DNA from: Adiantum capillus-veneris
Lineage: Eukaryota > Streptophyta > Polypodiopsida > Polypodiales > Pteridaceae
Assembly: GCA_014529385.2 (NCBI GenBank)
Contig: CM043963.1
Coordinates: 93,367,912-93,431,911, forward strand
DNA length: 64,000 nt
Direction: 5' to 3'
In this document: in pieces, positions 12,770 through 23,658 of the stretch
Position numbering within the stretch: position 1 is the first letter of the stretch
How the letters are laid out: every line of letters starts with the position of its first letter
Notes under the pieces: model-generated
Databases searched by the model: none
Told to the model about the DNA's origin: nothing
The model's input: the letters and a program-made list of their open reading frames with translations, nothing else
Program-made: the position numbers and the translations under genes

Positions 12770-13780
12770 GACTAGTAGGGTTGCAAGCTTTTCTCTTGAG
12801 GCTCTACTATCATTAAGCTTGCTAAAGCAGTCTATGACATTGCGATCTACAAGGTGGCTCTTTGGCTAGGGTTAGGGTTCACTTGCTAGTGTGAAGTTCT
12901 CTAAGCAGGGTTTTCTTTGTCGAAGGGAGAGGGGTCTATGCTTTCTATAGGTTGCTTGTTTATGCTTTGAGTTGTGCGGTTCTCCATGGATCTGAGCTGG
13001 GAGTTGAGAAAAATTTGGGTGAGCGAGCTATGGACCGTGATCCATCTTTAGCTGCATTGAATCACCAAGAGTGACTTCCTTTGTTGACTCAGGGTGGAGC
13101 TTTGCTTGGTGAAGGGTGCTTCGGGGAGGACAATGCAACATATAATTGAAGGTTTCAAATAGAAGGGTTCAGCCAAGGATTGCAATCTGTGATTTGAGCC
13201 TTATGAATAGATTGCAATCCATAAAATAAAAAGAAAATTGATTGATTCATTAAAATTAAGTTAAAAAACACTAAGCTCTTGGTGGGGGTTCACGCCTCTC
13301 CATCCGTGGTTGAGTACCCCTATTATGGACCTTGGCGGTGGAGGTGATCAAGACAGCACCAAAGGGGGCTTCCTAGCCCCTTTAGATAGGGCACTAGCTT
13401 TGTGTTCTCAATGGAAGTAAGGAAGAGGGCATCGGAGTCCTATGCAAGCATAGGGCCCCTTTAGATAGGGCACTAGCTTTGTGTTCTCGATGGAAGTGAG
13501 GAAGAGGGCATCGGAGTCCTATGCAAGCACCGCTAATCTGGAGAAGAATCCATCTCACTTTGGAGCTTGGACAGTGGGCAAAATAAATTTTGCATGGGGC
13601 AATTAGGCTTGGTACAAAATAAGCTTGAAGATGGGTACGTTCTACAGGCAAAGTTCAGCTTGAAGTTAGCGTTACAGAGCCTCGAGGCTTGCTATGCCCA
13701 CTTGGTGGTTCTCTATATTATGGGCCGACGGATGTTCACTCATAGCTTATGGGAGTGGGCAGCAGCAACGGCAATGTAAG
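12770..13780 (+). pseudogene. Second DUF4283-like (LINE ORF1-like) remnant
   Basis: The segment 13567-13779 reads as NKLEDGYV, then a KFSLKLALQSLEACYAHLVV segment, then MGRRMFTHSLWEWAAA. This is the same module as at 3600-3740, where related nucleotides occur in disturbed frames. Upstream (12870-13150) a GC-richer leader with CTAGGGTTAGGGTTC is present and may be the element's 5' part. The copy stops at about 13780, next to a Gypsy-derived block. It is broken and has no enzyme domain. Confidence 0.55.
13377..13529 (+). repeat. 79-base direct tandem duplication
   Basis: The block CCCCTTTAGATAGGGCACTA through TCCTATGCAAGCA starts at 13377 and again at 13456. The copies differ at only about two positions, so this is a young duplication inside the old LINE-like remnant. 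Confidence 0.9.
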
Positions 13781-14310
13781 ACATAGCGGATTGGAACATG
13801 CTACTTTCCACCCAACCATGCCCTATATAGGCCCTTCCTTGCTAATAATAGGGAACCCTTGTATCGCATGTCCATCTTGCTGTTGACCTGCTCGGTCTTA
13901 CCCTAGGCCTAACATTATTCCCCCCTTGGAGAAGCATTTTCATCCTCAAAAACAAAAGTGGTTGTATCTTCATAAGAACACTAATGTTTTCTATAGTGGC
14001 ATCCTTCATGGATCCAATTGTTCGTTTGACGGGAACATGGTTGAGTAGGAGGTTCAATGAAATCAAGAATAACATCTTGATTTTCCACATTTTTTTCCCT
14101 TTGCAACCATTTTGTGTAACCACCAACATAGCATAACGACTCTATTTAGAACTCACTTGAGTATACTAAATGAGTTATCGCAACGAGGAGGTGTTGCAAA
14201 GGACATGCAGTACAAGGGGTCCCTATTATTAGCAAGGCAAGGCCTATATAGGGTACGGTTGGGATGAAAGAGGCATGCTCTAGTCCCCATTCCTCACATT
14301 GCATGATTGC
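13760..14310. repeat. Inverted repeat around a Gypsy fragment
   Basis: The left arm, about 13760-13873, and the right arm, about 14199-14310, are reverse complements with moderate divergence. The best part is GTCCCTATTATTAGCAAGG and GGCCTATATAGGG (right arm, + strand). The spacer of about 325 bases contains minus-strand Gypsy pol C-terminal sequence like that at 10150-10400. The arms may be two oppositely oriented element ends brought together. Confidence 0.7.
13890..14190 (-). mobile_element. Ty3/Gypsy pol C-terminal fragment (fossil)
   Basis: The minus strand contains a block with ENISVLMKIQPLLFLRMKML, nearly the same as the block at the end of the 10.1-11.2 kb fragment, so both come from one Gypsy family. 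Only the very end of pol is represented. Old and incomplete. Confidence 0.6.
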
Positions 14311-15355
14311 TCAAGGACCCATGCATTACCTTCCTGTGAGCTAAAGATTTCTTTTATCATCTTGCATGACCTTGGATCCTTGAATTGCCAAATTTTTGCA
14401 TGTTGAAACTAGGCATGCCAAAATTGTGAAGCTTTAAGAGATCTATGGCGAATCGACGGCTCCTTGCTAAATTTGTCGACTCAAACTGTGTACAGTGTTT
14501 TGCCGAATCTTCCATGCCACCGATCTGGCTGTGTATGGCCCTTGCAAATCTTCCATGTTGTTGATCCTAAACCTGCGAACCTACACAACCTTGTTGTGGG
14601 TCACGGCCCTTGTGTGGAAAGTGTAGACCCATCAATCTACTCCAAAATTGTAAACTTTTGACATTAATTTGGGGTCTGCATGGGCATGCTAAGTGCATTT
14701 AGGCATATTGAATTGCATATCATCACAAAAATGTTAATTAATGCGTGCAGATGTTGATTGTTGTTTGATGAGTGAGATGCATTTTAACTGAAGTATTTGC
14801 GAGGAAAGTGGGTGTACGGTCTTAAGTAGGTAGTTGCTTTTCTAGCTGAGTACCATTACGTTATCAACATGGGTGCCTGGGAAATAGCTATGGCCTGTTG
14901 ACATGGTAGAGGTGGAAGTTCCTCACTCGTTCACATAAAATGTCTACGGTAAAAATAATCTGTTAAATTGAAGTCATAGGACGGTCGTGATCCCAAGTCG
15001 GATAGATTTCTCACTTGATGACTGCAATGCAAAATATTTTTTGCATCGATAAGAAGATGTAGAGAGGGTTTCCCTGTAGTGCACGTCCATGAGGTTTTCT
15101 GAGAAGAAGTCGATGGGAGCCGAATCGAGGTTGCTGGACAGGATTTCGAGAGCAAAGGTGAGAATAGGCTTTTAAGATAAGAAGTCATTAAAAAAATGAA
15201 TTTGAATAAAATCTTTTTTTTAATCTGAGAAACCACGAGGCAGTTGAGAGGTGGGGTCCCCTAGAGAAGTGGTGCATCGTAACCCTCAATAGGCAGTTGG
15301 AAAGTGGTGTTTCTTGCCAGAGGGGAAGCAGGAGATGATAGCGCTACAGTACAGG
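14311..15355. other. Intergenic, no gene recognised
   Basis: A 101-codon minus frame (14931-15236) and a 65-codon plus frame (14464-14661) show no recognisable domain. I see no repeat structure or splice pattern. Confidence 0.4.
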
Positions 15356-15359
15356 AAAG

Positions 15360-16414
15360 AGAGAGAGAGAATGGTTATGACTGTGTGTGTGTGTATCGAA
15401 TGGATTGATAAGGTCTCTGTGTGTGAGTGTGTGTGTTATTCTTGCTTGCATAAGCATAGCAATACAGAGAGTGGAATGAGTTAGTGAGAGAAAGAGCATT
15501 ACTGCAGCGTTGAAGTTAAGAAATAGAGAGAGATTTCTTTTTTTGATTTCCTGTGTGTATTGAATTGATTGAGTGTGTGTGTGTGTGTGTGTGTGTGTTA
15601 CTCTAACCAGCATACTATAGCACTACAGTGAGAGGCATAGAGAGAGAGAGAGAGAGAGAGAAAAAGAGTTTTTTTTATCCTTGCTGCAGTATTGAAGACA
15701 CAGAAAGGGAGAGTCGTCAGTTTTTATGAGAGAAAGAGAGAGAGTTGAAATGTTAGTATATATTATTGGTTGCGCTACTGCATCTATGTGTGTTTGAGAG
15801 AGACAGAGAATTAAAAACAGAGAGACATTATGTGTGCTATCCTGTAGCTTATATTAGAGAGACAAAAGATGCATCGTTTTAGAGAAGAGGGAGTCGAGGA
15901 GGGATGCTTTGTGCTCATTCTGTGAGTGTAGTGAGAGAGAGAATACCCTACAGAATTAGTGAGATAGAGAGAGAATAAATACCTTGCTGAGTTAGTGAGA
16001 GAAAAGAGATAAAGAGAGAGAAATTTGGAAAGCAAATTCAAAATCTTGCTGCGGAGTGACTCACGTTAAAGTGAGAGGAGCCGTTGCTCGATTTCGGACG
16101 GAGTTGGAAAGCAAAACATTCGAAAGTGAACATTAAAAATTCTCTGGTTAGTTTTTTTTATTTCCAAACGATTTCATAACACTGGAAAGGGGTTAATTTT
16201 ATTTGCGAGTTAATCAATTCGTGTTTTTTTGCTACAAGTGATGCTTTTTCGAGTTTATAGAAGCATGGATTCCAGTCATATGTATGCTCTCTAAGGTGGC
16301 GTTGTGGTATGTTAAATAAGTACCGAGGGAAGGAGAGAGAAGAAGGATTAGACGGAGAGAGAAAAACATACTTGTGAAATAGAGATAGGATGGGGGTGTG
16401 AGAGTACCGACAAC

Positions 16415-16450
<36 letters not shown>
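15360..16450. repeat. Degenerate GT/GA-rich tandem region
   Basis: GT tracts (15380-15395, 15573-15598) and GA tracts (15640-15660 and others) alternate with a diverged unit. A GTGTGTTA run, an AGCATA-CTATAGCACTACAG-like segment, a GA run and TTGCTGCAGTATTGAAG recur at about 155-base spacing (near 15434 and 15594), with poorer traces to about 16050. A further GA tract lies at 16421-16450. Confidence 0.65.
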
Positions 16451-17165
<715 letters not shown>

Positions 17166-17212
17166 CCTGTTCATATACGTGTGAAAAGGTTCCAAATACG
17201 GGTCCACAAATA

Positions 17213-17520
17213 ATGTTTTCCGAGCCCTTAGAGAGGCAGTTTGTGGTGGTTACTCATTGCACTATTATATGCCTATAGTATTCATAGAAGAATAATAATC
17301 ATAGTGTTTCCCGAGCCCTTAGAGAGGCAGTTAGTGTTGTCTACTCATTGCACTTTTAGATGCTTATAAATCTTATAGGGGAATAATAATCGTAGTGACA
17401 AATCATGCATATTTTATTGCACACCCCACTTTAAAAGTTAGTGGTGGACTAGTAGACGATTATAATATTCATATTGACAAATCATGCATATATTATTGCA
17501 CGTTCCAATTTAGAAGTTAG
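17213..17520. repeat. Two short adjacent tandem duplications
   Basis: The block CCGAGCCCTTAGAGAGGCAG with ACTCATTGCAC and AATAATAATC recurs with a 91-base offset (17221 and 17312). It is followed by ACAAATCATGCATA plus TTATTGCAC repeated with a 79-base offset (17398 and 17477). They lie just upstream of the small gene at 17704 and could be promoter-distal repeats or an element end. Confidence 0.8.
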
Positions 17521-17606
17521 CATATGCTGCGTGGGACCCCTCATGTCACTAACACATGCCACTCTTCCATCACTATCAATGCTTTTTGAGAGCATGGTTC
17601 TTTAGC

Positions 17607-17618
17607 CTATATATAAAT
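17607..17618 (+). promoter_or_regulatory. TATA box for the 118-residue gene
   Basis: CTATATATAAAT lies 86-97 bases upstream of the ATG at 17704. That distance leaves room for a leader of roughly 60 bases, which is normal for a plant gene. It is the best TATA match near any open frame in the window. Confidence 0.55.
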
Positions 17619-17703
17619 GTTACAAGGCAAGCACCATATGCTGCACAAGTGAATCGGAGGTGCTAATCAAGAGAGATTTTTTCATTTTCCCTGTACTTAT
17701 ACA

Positions 17704-18060
17704 ATGCCTATAGGATATGCTAGTACTGGTAATGAGGTAGTTGCAAAAATCCATGAAGAGCTTCACAAACTCCCCCCCAACGCACCCCTTGAAGAAAAGA
17801 AGACGTTTACACAAAGAGAGCGTGACACAAACAAGGCGATCCGGATGTTCAACCACCTTAATCGCGCTCGCAACACCGGAAACCAGGAACTCAATGATGG
17901 CTTTGAGACAATGCGAGAAGCTCTGGGCAAGTGGGAGACATGGGGGTACATAGATAGCTCTCAAAGGGCCGCTTTACAGGCGGAGATTGACCATTTGCTT
18001 GTCTGCAAACGCACAATCAACCTGGTCGACATCTCTGGCTCTAATGTGGTAGAAGATTGA
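17704..18060 (+). CDS. Small protein of unknown function (118 aa)
   Basis: An intronless frame of 118 codons starts MPIGYASTG and ends SNVVED followed by TGA. I do not recognise the family. The protein is hydrophilic and looks mostly helical, with Leu/Ile spaced among charged residues: EELHKL at residues 18-23, a basic KKTFTQRERDTNKA segment around 32-45, and a Trp-containing LGKWETWGYID segment in the middle. It has no signal peptide, membrane segment or zinc motif and only one Cys. Start choice is supported by an upstream TATA-like box and the absence of an earlier in-frame ATG in the short leader. The gene converges on the ParB/methyltransferase-like gene at 19628-23621. Base composition is GC-richer than the flanks, which favours real coding. 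It may be host or mobile-element cargo. Confidence 0.55.
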   Translation: MPIGYASTGNEVVAKIHEELHKLPPNAPLEEKKTFTQRERDTNKAIRMFNHLNRARNTGNQELNDGFETMREALGKWETWGYIDSSQRAALQAEIDHLLVCKRTINLVDISGSNVVED

Positions 18061-18935
18061 GGCAAGATTTAAATAATTATGCACTAAATAATATAGTTAA
18101 ATAAATATGCACTAGCACATGATAAATTGTACTAGTGTGATGCAAGTTGTACTGTGTGTGTGTGTGTGTGTGTGTGCAGGTTTGATTCCCTACGTAATCA
18201 TGTAAACAACTTATTTTAATTATATGATGCTTATTTTAACTATATGATGGTGTTCCACTCTTCAGTGCCTTGGCGAGAATAATTCATATGTCTCTGTCTG
18301 ACTTATTATTATTGAAGTAGCTGTGATACTTTTAATCGGCCTGGTCTACTAACACATCTTCAAGATCTGTCATAATTTAGGGTATTGTTGATATCTTGTA
18401 GCTAAACCAAACTGTCAAATGTAACTACAAGCTGTTTGAAAGCCAAAAATGTAAAGAAAATCTATGTGAGTTTTTTATATAATGCAAGAAAAAGATGAGC
18501 ATGTCTTTAGTATTTACCCTACTTTTAGTAGAATATACTTTCCTGTCCATGTAGGTGTTGTTGCAAACAAGGATGAATGCCTAATAAGCCAATTTGAAAC
18601 TAGGAATCTAAAAAATATTGATGGTTGTACTTGTTTGGGCGAAGACCTCAAAGTAATGAAACACGCATAGACTCTTGCATATAAAATTATAGTAATTAAG
18701 AACACTTTACTGAGTTGAAGAACTGCATACATACATAAACACACACGTATAAATAACTATATATATTGTATAAACAAGTACTTAAAAACACTTTACCGAG
18801 TTGAAGATCTCCTTACGTACATAAACACACACATATAAATAAATAAATAAAAAGATATTATATATATAATATAAATATTATATATAAAACTATATATATT
18901 CTTAGACCGACAGTGTAAAGAAATACTGACAAGCA
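18061..18935. other. Intergenic with GT tract and diverged duplication
   Basis: A short GT tract lies at 18155-18177. A unit of about 85 bases (AACACTTTAC.GAGTTGAAGA, then ACATAAACACACAC) occurs twice, near 18701 and 18786, followed by TA-rich DNA. A 62-codon frame at 18482-18670 has no supporting features. Confidence 0.6.
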
Positions 18936-18940
18936 AATGA

Positions 18941-19375
18941 AATTTTGACAGCATAACAATGTGAAAAATAAAAATAAAACCATTCCATACTTGCTTCTGT
19001 GAAAGCTTGCCTAACTTTTGTTAAGCTTTCTTATTCTATACTTGCTTCCGTGAAGCTTGCCTAACTTTTGTGTATACATGAAACCATGATTATGTTTCTA
19101 AACATGAACAAAAAGCATGATTATATTCACAAGCAATCAAAATTTTGACAGCATAACGGCGCGAAAATACAAACAACAAAATTTTCCATTCCATACTTGC
19201 TTCCGTGAAGCTTGACTAACTTTTCTGTATACGTGAAATCATGATTATGTTTTCAAACATGAACAAACAGCATGATGATATTGATAAGCAATCAAAATTT
19301 CGGTAGCATAACGGTATGAAAATTCAAATTAAAAAAATTTCCATTCCATACTTGCTTCCGTGCAGCAACGAATGC
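18941..19375 (+). repeat. Three copies of a CGGCAGCATAACGGCG-type motif
   Basis: A compound motif recurs near 18941, 19141 and 19295. Each copy has AAATTT[TC]G[AG]C/TAGCATAACGG, then GAAAAT and a short A-rich stretch, then CCATTCCATACTTGCTTCCG. Copies 1 and 2 continue with similar CATGATTATGTTT-containing sequence. The same compound motif occurs twice beyond the other end of the neighbouring gene (23683 and 24252), always in the same orientation. Confidence 0.8.
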
Positions 19376-19627
19376 TCACGGGAAGAAGAAATAACATAAG
19401 CAAAAAAGCATATGTTGGTATATTACTTTGGTAAATCCAAAGCTCTCAACAAACTTCTATCTAGTATAATAAATATGAAATCATGGCTGAATTGATAAGG
19501 ACGATCAACACCAACAACATGTCTTCAGTAATACCAAAAAAGTGGCACCCAAACACCATGGTCACACATCGTTCCATAAAAATCACAAACTAGAAAAAAT
19601 GATAGATAATACCAATGTTGATGTCAA

Positions 19628-22600
19628 TCAAGGGCAATGTGATCCGGGCTCGTATTGTTGCCAATCAGTCTCCTCATCACTATCTGCATCAACTGCTGAA
19701 ATAGCACGTACACATGGAGCCTTGAAGCGTGAAAGATGTTGATGGAAGACCTCTGGATCACTATCTATGCAGAGACAGTGTCTAGACAACTCAACGCAAA
19801 CATTACCCAAGCCACCACATCCAGAAAACATATCAACAATGTAGGTGTGCTCCGCAGTAAATGTCCGCACAAGCCAGCTAAAAAAAGCAAAAAATATGCG
19901 TATTTTTACTTTATGTAACATAGTCCAATAACGCATAGTAGGAAGCATATATTCTTACCGAAAGAAGTCAAGGCTACGCTCGACGGCACCTCTAAGAGCG
20001 TGTCCTCCAATGTACTCTCCGTCAACGCGCTCCACCAGTATTCCGGACTTGGCATCGAAAGAGTTGTTGTCCACGCTCTCTCCATCTCGTCGATCGTAGA
20101 TAGGACGTTGACCCTTACGATAAAACAATCCTAGCAATAGTGTTTCCACCTACAAATTACAACTAGAATGTGATCTAATTGAAGAAAACTACAAGCATGC
20201 TTTTCAATCAACAAATAAATTTACTTACTCTCTCAATCTCAATGGTCTTTCGCACATAACCATCGGGGATCAAAATAAGGATGGTGTGCATCATTTTGAA
20301 TCCCATCTCGATGGCATGGCTAGACACAATGCCAAAGTGATCAGTGGAGCTTAGGGTGATGTACCACCCATTGTCTGCCACATACTTTGAAGCTATTACG
20401 GCCACTTTCTTACTTAATTTTCGAGAGAATTGATTCCATGGAGGGACCTGCATAATACGCATTGTTAATTTAATTAAAGTTCCAAAACTATCATAGATTG
20501 TCCATTGTGGTTTTGAAGGATGCATACCTCGTTCTCTAAAAAATTTTCAACTTTAAAGTTTGTTGGAAAATCCGCAAACAAAAGAGAGGCCACTTCATTG
20601 CTCTTTTCCCCATCAACATGGGCTGAATGAAGAAAATCCAAGATCCTGCATACGATCAAATAAATGTATTTCAAACATTCACAACACACACCACACATAG
20701 TTAGTCTTTCTTTTCACATGTGTTTACCATTTCTCATCATCGAGAGAAATTTTGTAAACATCTGGCATGTTCCCAATAACGTTCACATCACAATCTATGG
20801 AAGGCACTGCATAATCAGAAAATAAAATATTTCATCAAGAATTGTTGAGTAGAAAGAAAGTGACAGCTAGATATCTATACAAGCAAGTTTACCTGTGGAG
20901 CCTTGAGCACCTTTTTGGTTCTTTTTGGGAGACTTATTGGGCTTCTTGGATCTAACAAAATCCAATCGTTTCTTTATAGAGGAGATTGTACTATTGTTTA
21001 CTCTTTTCGAAGAGGTGGCTTTCTTGGAAGCTGAGCCAATCTCCTCAATACCATTTTCATTTCTTTCAAGAACGTGCTCTAAAGCAAACAAAAATATATT
21101 TCTCACAAACATAATCTAAATAGTATGAGCACTTTAACAATTTTGTAGTTTTTATAAATGCCAAAAATAACCTTTATATAAGTTCCCTTCATCACGTGGG
21201 TAGGTGCCTCGAGTGTAATCTAGCCACCAAGGGCAATACTCAATTTCCCAAGCAATCAAACCATAATCTCTCATCCATAGTGGGTACATACACTCCTCAC
21301 AAGAGAGGTCCCTCCAACTTTCAACAGCAATTGGCAACTTCTCCAACAAAGTTTGATCGTAAAGTTGAATTAGCCATCTACATAAAATGCAGTTAACTTT
21401 ATTTGAGCTCCTTTCCTAAGTGACTTATTTATTATACAAACTCTAAGTAAAAAATAGAATGACAACCATAAAGATATCAATTGTATTACCTGAATAATAC
21501 TCTCCTTGAAGATTCCATAAGCTCTGGAATTTTTGCATCCGACTCTTTTGTGTTGAGCTTACTCCAAAGCTCCACAAAAGCTTTATCAATGTGGTCCCTC
21601 AATTGGTGATGAAACCATGCTTCAAAGCCCTCCGGAATTTCTTCAATCATTTTCCCTTTGATCCTCAAGCATTGCTTCAAGATACTTCCCCAATACCACT
21701 CTTTACGCAAGTACATTCTAAATTTCATTGCACTAATATAACGCTCAGAAGTAACATCATCTACACGGCAATGCATCAAAGAGTGCAATATTTCCTTTTT
21801 CCTATAGAGCAAACAATAAACAAACCATAAATGCATTGATTCATTTGATGATTTCATGTGTATTTTTTATCCAAAAATTATTACCTCTCTGGTGATATTT
21901 TAGAAGTTGCCAAAGAGTGGACTTTGTCTCTTGTAAGGCCCACTTGATCCTTTTCTCTTATCCAATTGAAGTTAAATAATAAAGAGAAGAACCCTTGGCC
22001 ATTGGCGGGGTTGGCAATGGCCAACATCTATGTTATATTAGCACGAGATCAAATCAAATCAATTTTTCAATCAAATATATCAAATTCAAATGACATGTCA
22101 ACTTACAATTTAGTAGAAATTCAAACATAAACGGGGAGAAGAGAAAGTGTTTACCTTATAAGCTCTTTCTTTGAATATTTTTTCTATTCTTCCTCGAGCA
22201 ACCATTTCCTTTTCTGGCAGTGAAATCGAGGGATCATTGATCTCTTGCATCTCTTTGATAAGAGACAAGTCAAAGTCTTCCTTTTGTAGAGCAAATGAAA
22301 AAAAAAGTAAGATTTTACAAAATAATGTCAAGCTTTAGAAATTACATAAAAAGTGTACTTTAAGGCAAAAAAATTTACCTTCCATATGAGCATTGCTAAT
22401 AAAAGAGCAGAAGCGTTGTACCAACTCCCTTTAGATGCCTTCTTCTCACAAGCAAGCTCTACCTCTATCCATTGAATCCAATCTTGGGGAAAGTCTTTCA
22501 TTAAAGAATCTTTGCTTGCCACAGCCAGTTTTTGGAACAAGAAGATCTCCTGCCCAAAATTTGTGCTCACAGTGGTTCTACCAATCCTAAACCACAATAT

Positions 22601-23621
22601 CTTAAATTAAATGGCAGTAGAATGACATCGATAAAGTAATAGCAATAACGTTCAAAACAACAAATGTGCTTACTCATTTTGAGAACGCAAAGCTAGCATA
22701 AGCTCCCCCTCTGCACTTCTATCAACAAAGACAAATTGACATTTCACAGAACAATGTCTCCACTTTATCATTGAAAATTCTACAACAACAAAAAAGAAAA
22801 TTAGAAAGCATAGAGTAATACAAGTCAACTTTACATTAAACAAAAAATAAATCACTTACGTGTTTTTATTAAGCGCATCCAAGTTTTCAAACGGTGATTA
22901 CCATCCCAAACGATAAATTTTTTTCCCCTTAAGTCTTCCCACTCAAGGGGAAGGGAATTATCAAAATCATCGCTTATTTCTCGCCAAATAGGCCCCCATT
23001 CATCTTTGTCTAAGTCGGAAACATAATGTTGATCATGGCCTTGGCTTCTCCAAGCACACTGTATCCAGACATCTCAAACCTTTTCACCAAGCCCTCAGTG
23101 CCTGGACCCACCGCTCTAATGGCTTCATTTTCCATCAATCTACAAAGAGGAATTCTAGGAGTTTCCCCACCTCTCTTTACAATAAAACCCTCTACAATCT
23201 CCTCTAATATTCGACCATGAACATCCTTTCCAAATACTGTTGGATGATCGGGAGGTTTAGCAACAATTGTTGTTGCTTCAGACACGCTGTGAGCCACCAA
23301 TTCACCTTGTGTAGCATGAATATCTATGAACACCTCTTCTTCATGCACATCACTCAATATATCCTCTTCTTCATGCACATCACCCAAAATATCTTGATTT
23401 CGATGGACATTGGAAGAAGCAATGGAAGATCGTGCATTGGCCCTATGCCCTGTAGTGCCAGATCTTAATGTGTATCCTACTCCTACAAGCAAAAAACAAA
23501 ATGAACAAAAATAGTTTAGTGAGTATGATGAGACAAAAGAAAAGAAAACAAATAGCTTAATGTATTTGAACTTACTTTGAGAGATACCTGTCCTGCCACG
23601 TTTAGATGGTGTACGAGCCAT
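19628..23621 (-). CDS. ParB/Srx-like and permuted DNA methyltransferase-like protein, 14 exons
   Basis: Fourteen minus-strand exons with GT-AG introns join to 2,812 nt, about 936 residues: 23621-23576, 23482-22860, 22779-22674, 22586-22379, 22280-22155, 22027-21885, 21801-21490, 21377-21172, 21078-20893, 20806-20728, 20645-20528, 20447-20229, 20149-19959, 19876-19628. Residues ~126-225 look like a ParB/sulfiredoxin-type domain: IPLCRL, VKRFEMSGYS, SQGHDQHYV, and VWDGNHRLKTW matching the family's DG-HR motif. A Lys-rich, NLS-like linker follows (~590-650). The C-terminal ~250 residues resemble a beta/gamma-order (permuted) amino-DNA methyltransferase: LLFADFPTNF where DPPY is usual, NGWYITLSS, EMGFKM, then VDMFSGCGGLG with CIDSDPE as the AdoMet site. 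ParB-methylase fusions are known from bacteria and phages. Exon 2 changes frame between about 23080 and 23015, and the total is one base off a multiple of three, so there is a one-base lesion or sequence error. Domain calls are by eye. Confidence 0.6.
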
Positions 23622-23658
23622 AATCTATTAACCACAAATAACAAAAATCTTCTTAGCA

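Noticed and set aside
15344-15613. 89-codon minus frame with His-Thr repeats
   Set aside because: Translation of GT tracts and flanks.
22860-23150. A 150-base intron within exon 2 that would bypass the frame change
   Set aside because: A GTAAAG...TACAG pair exists, but it would remove the IPLCRL...GYS segment, which looks conserved and coding; a one-base offset is simpler.
19542-23468. Plus-strand frames of 60-83 codons between 19.5 and 23.5 kb
   Set aside because: They overlap minus-strand exons that form one continuous spliced model with recognisable domains, so they are shadows.
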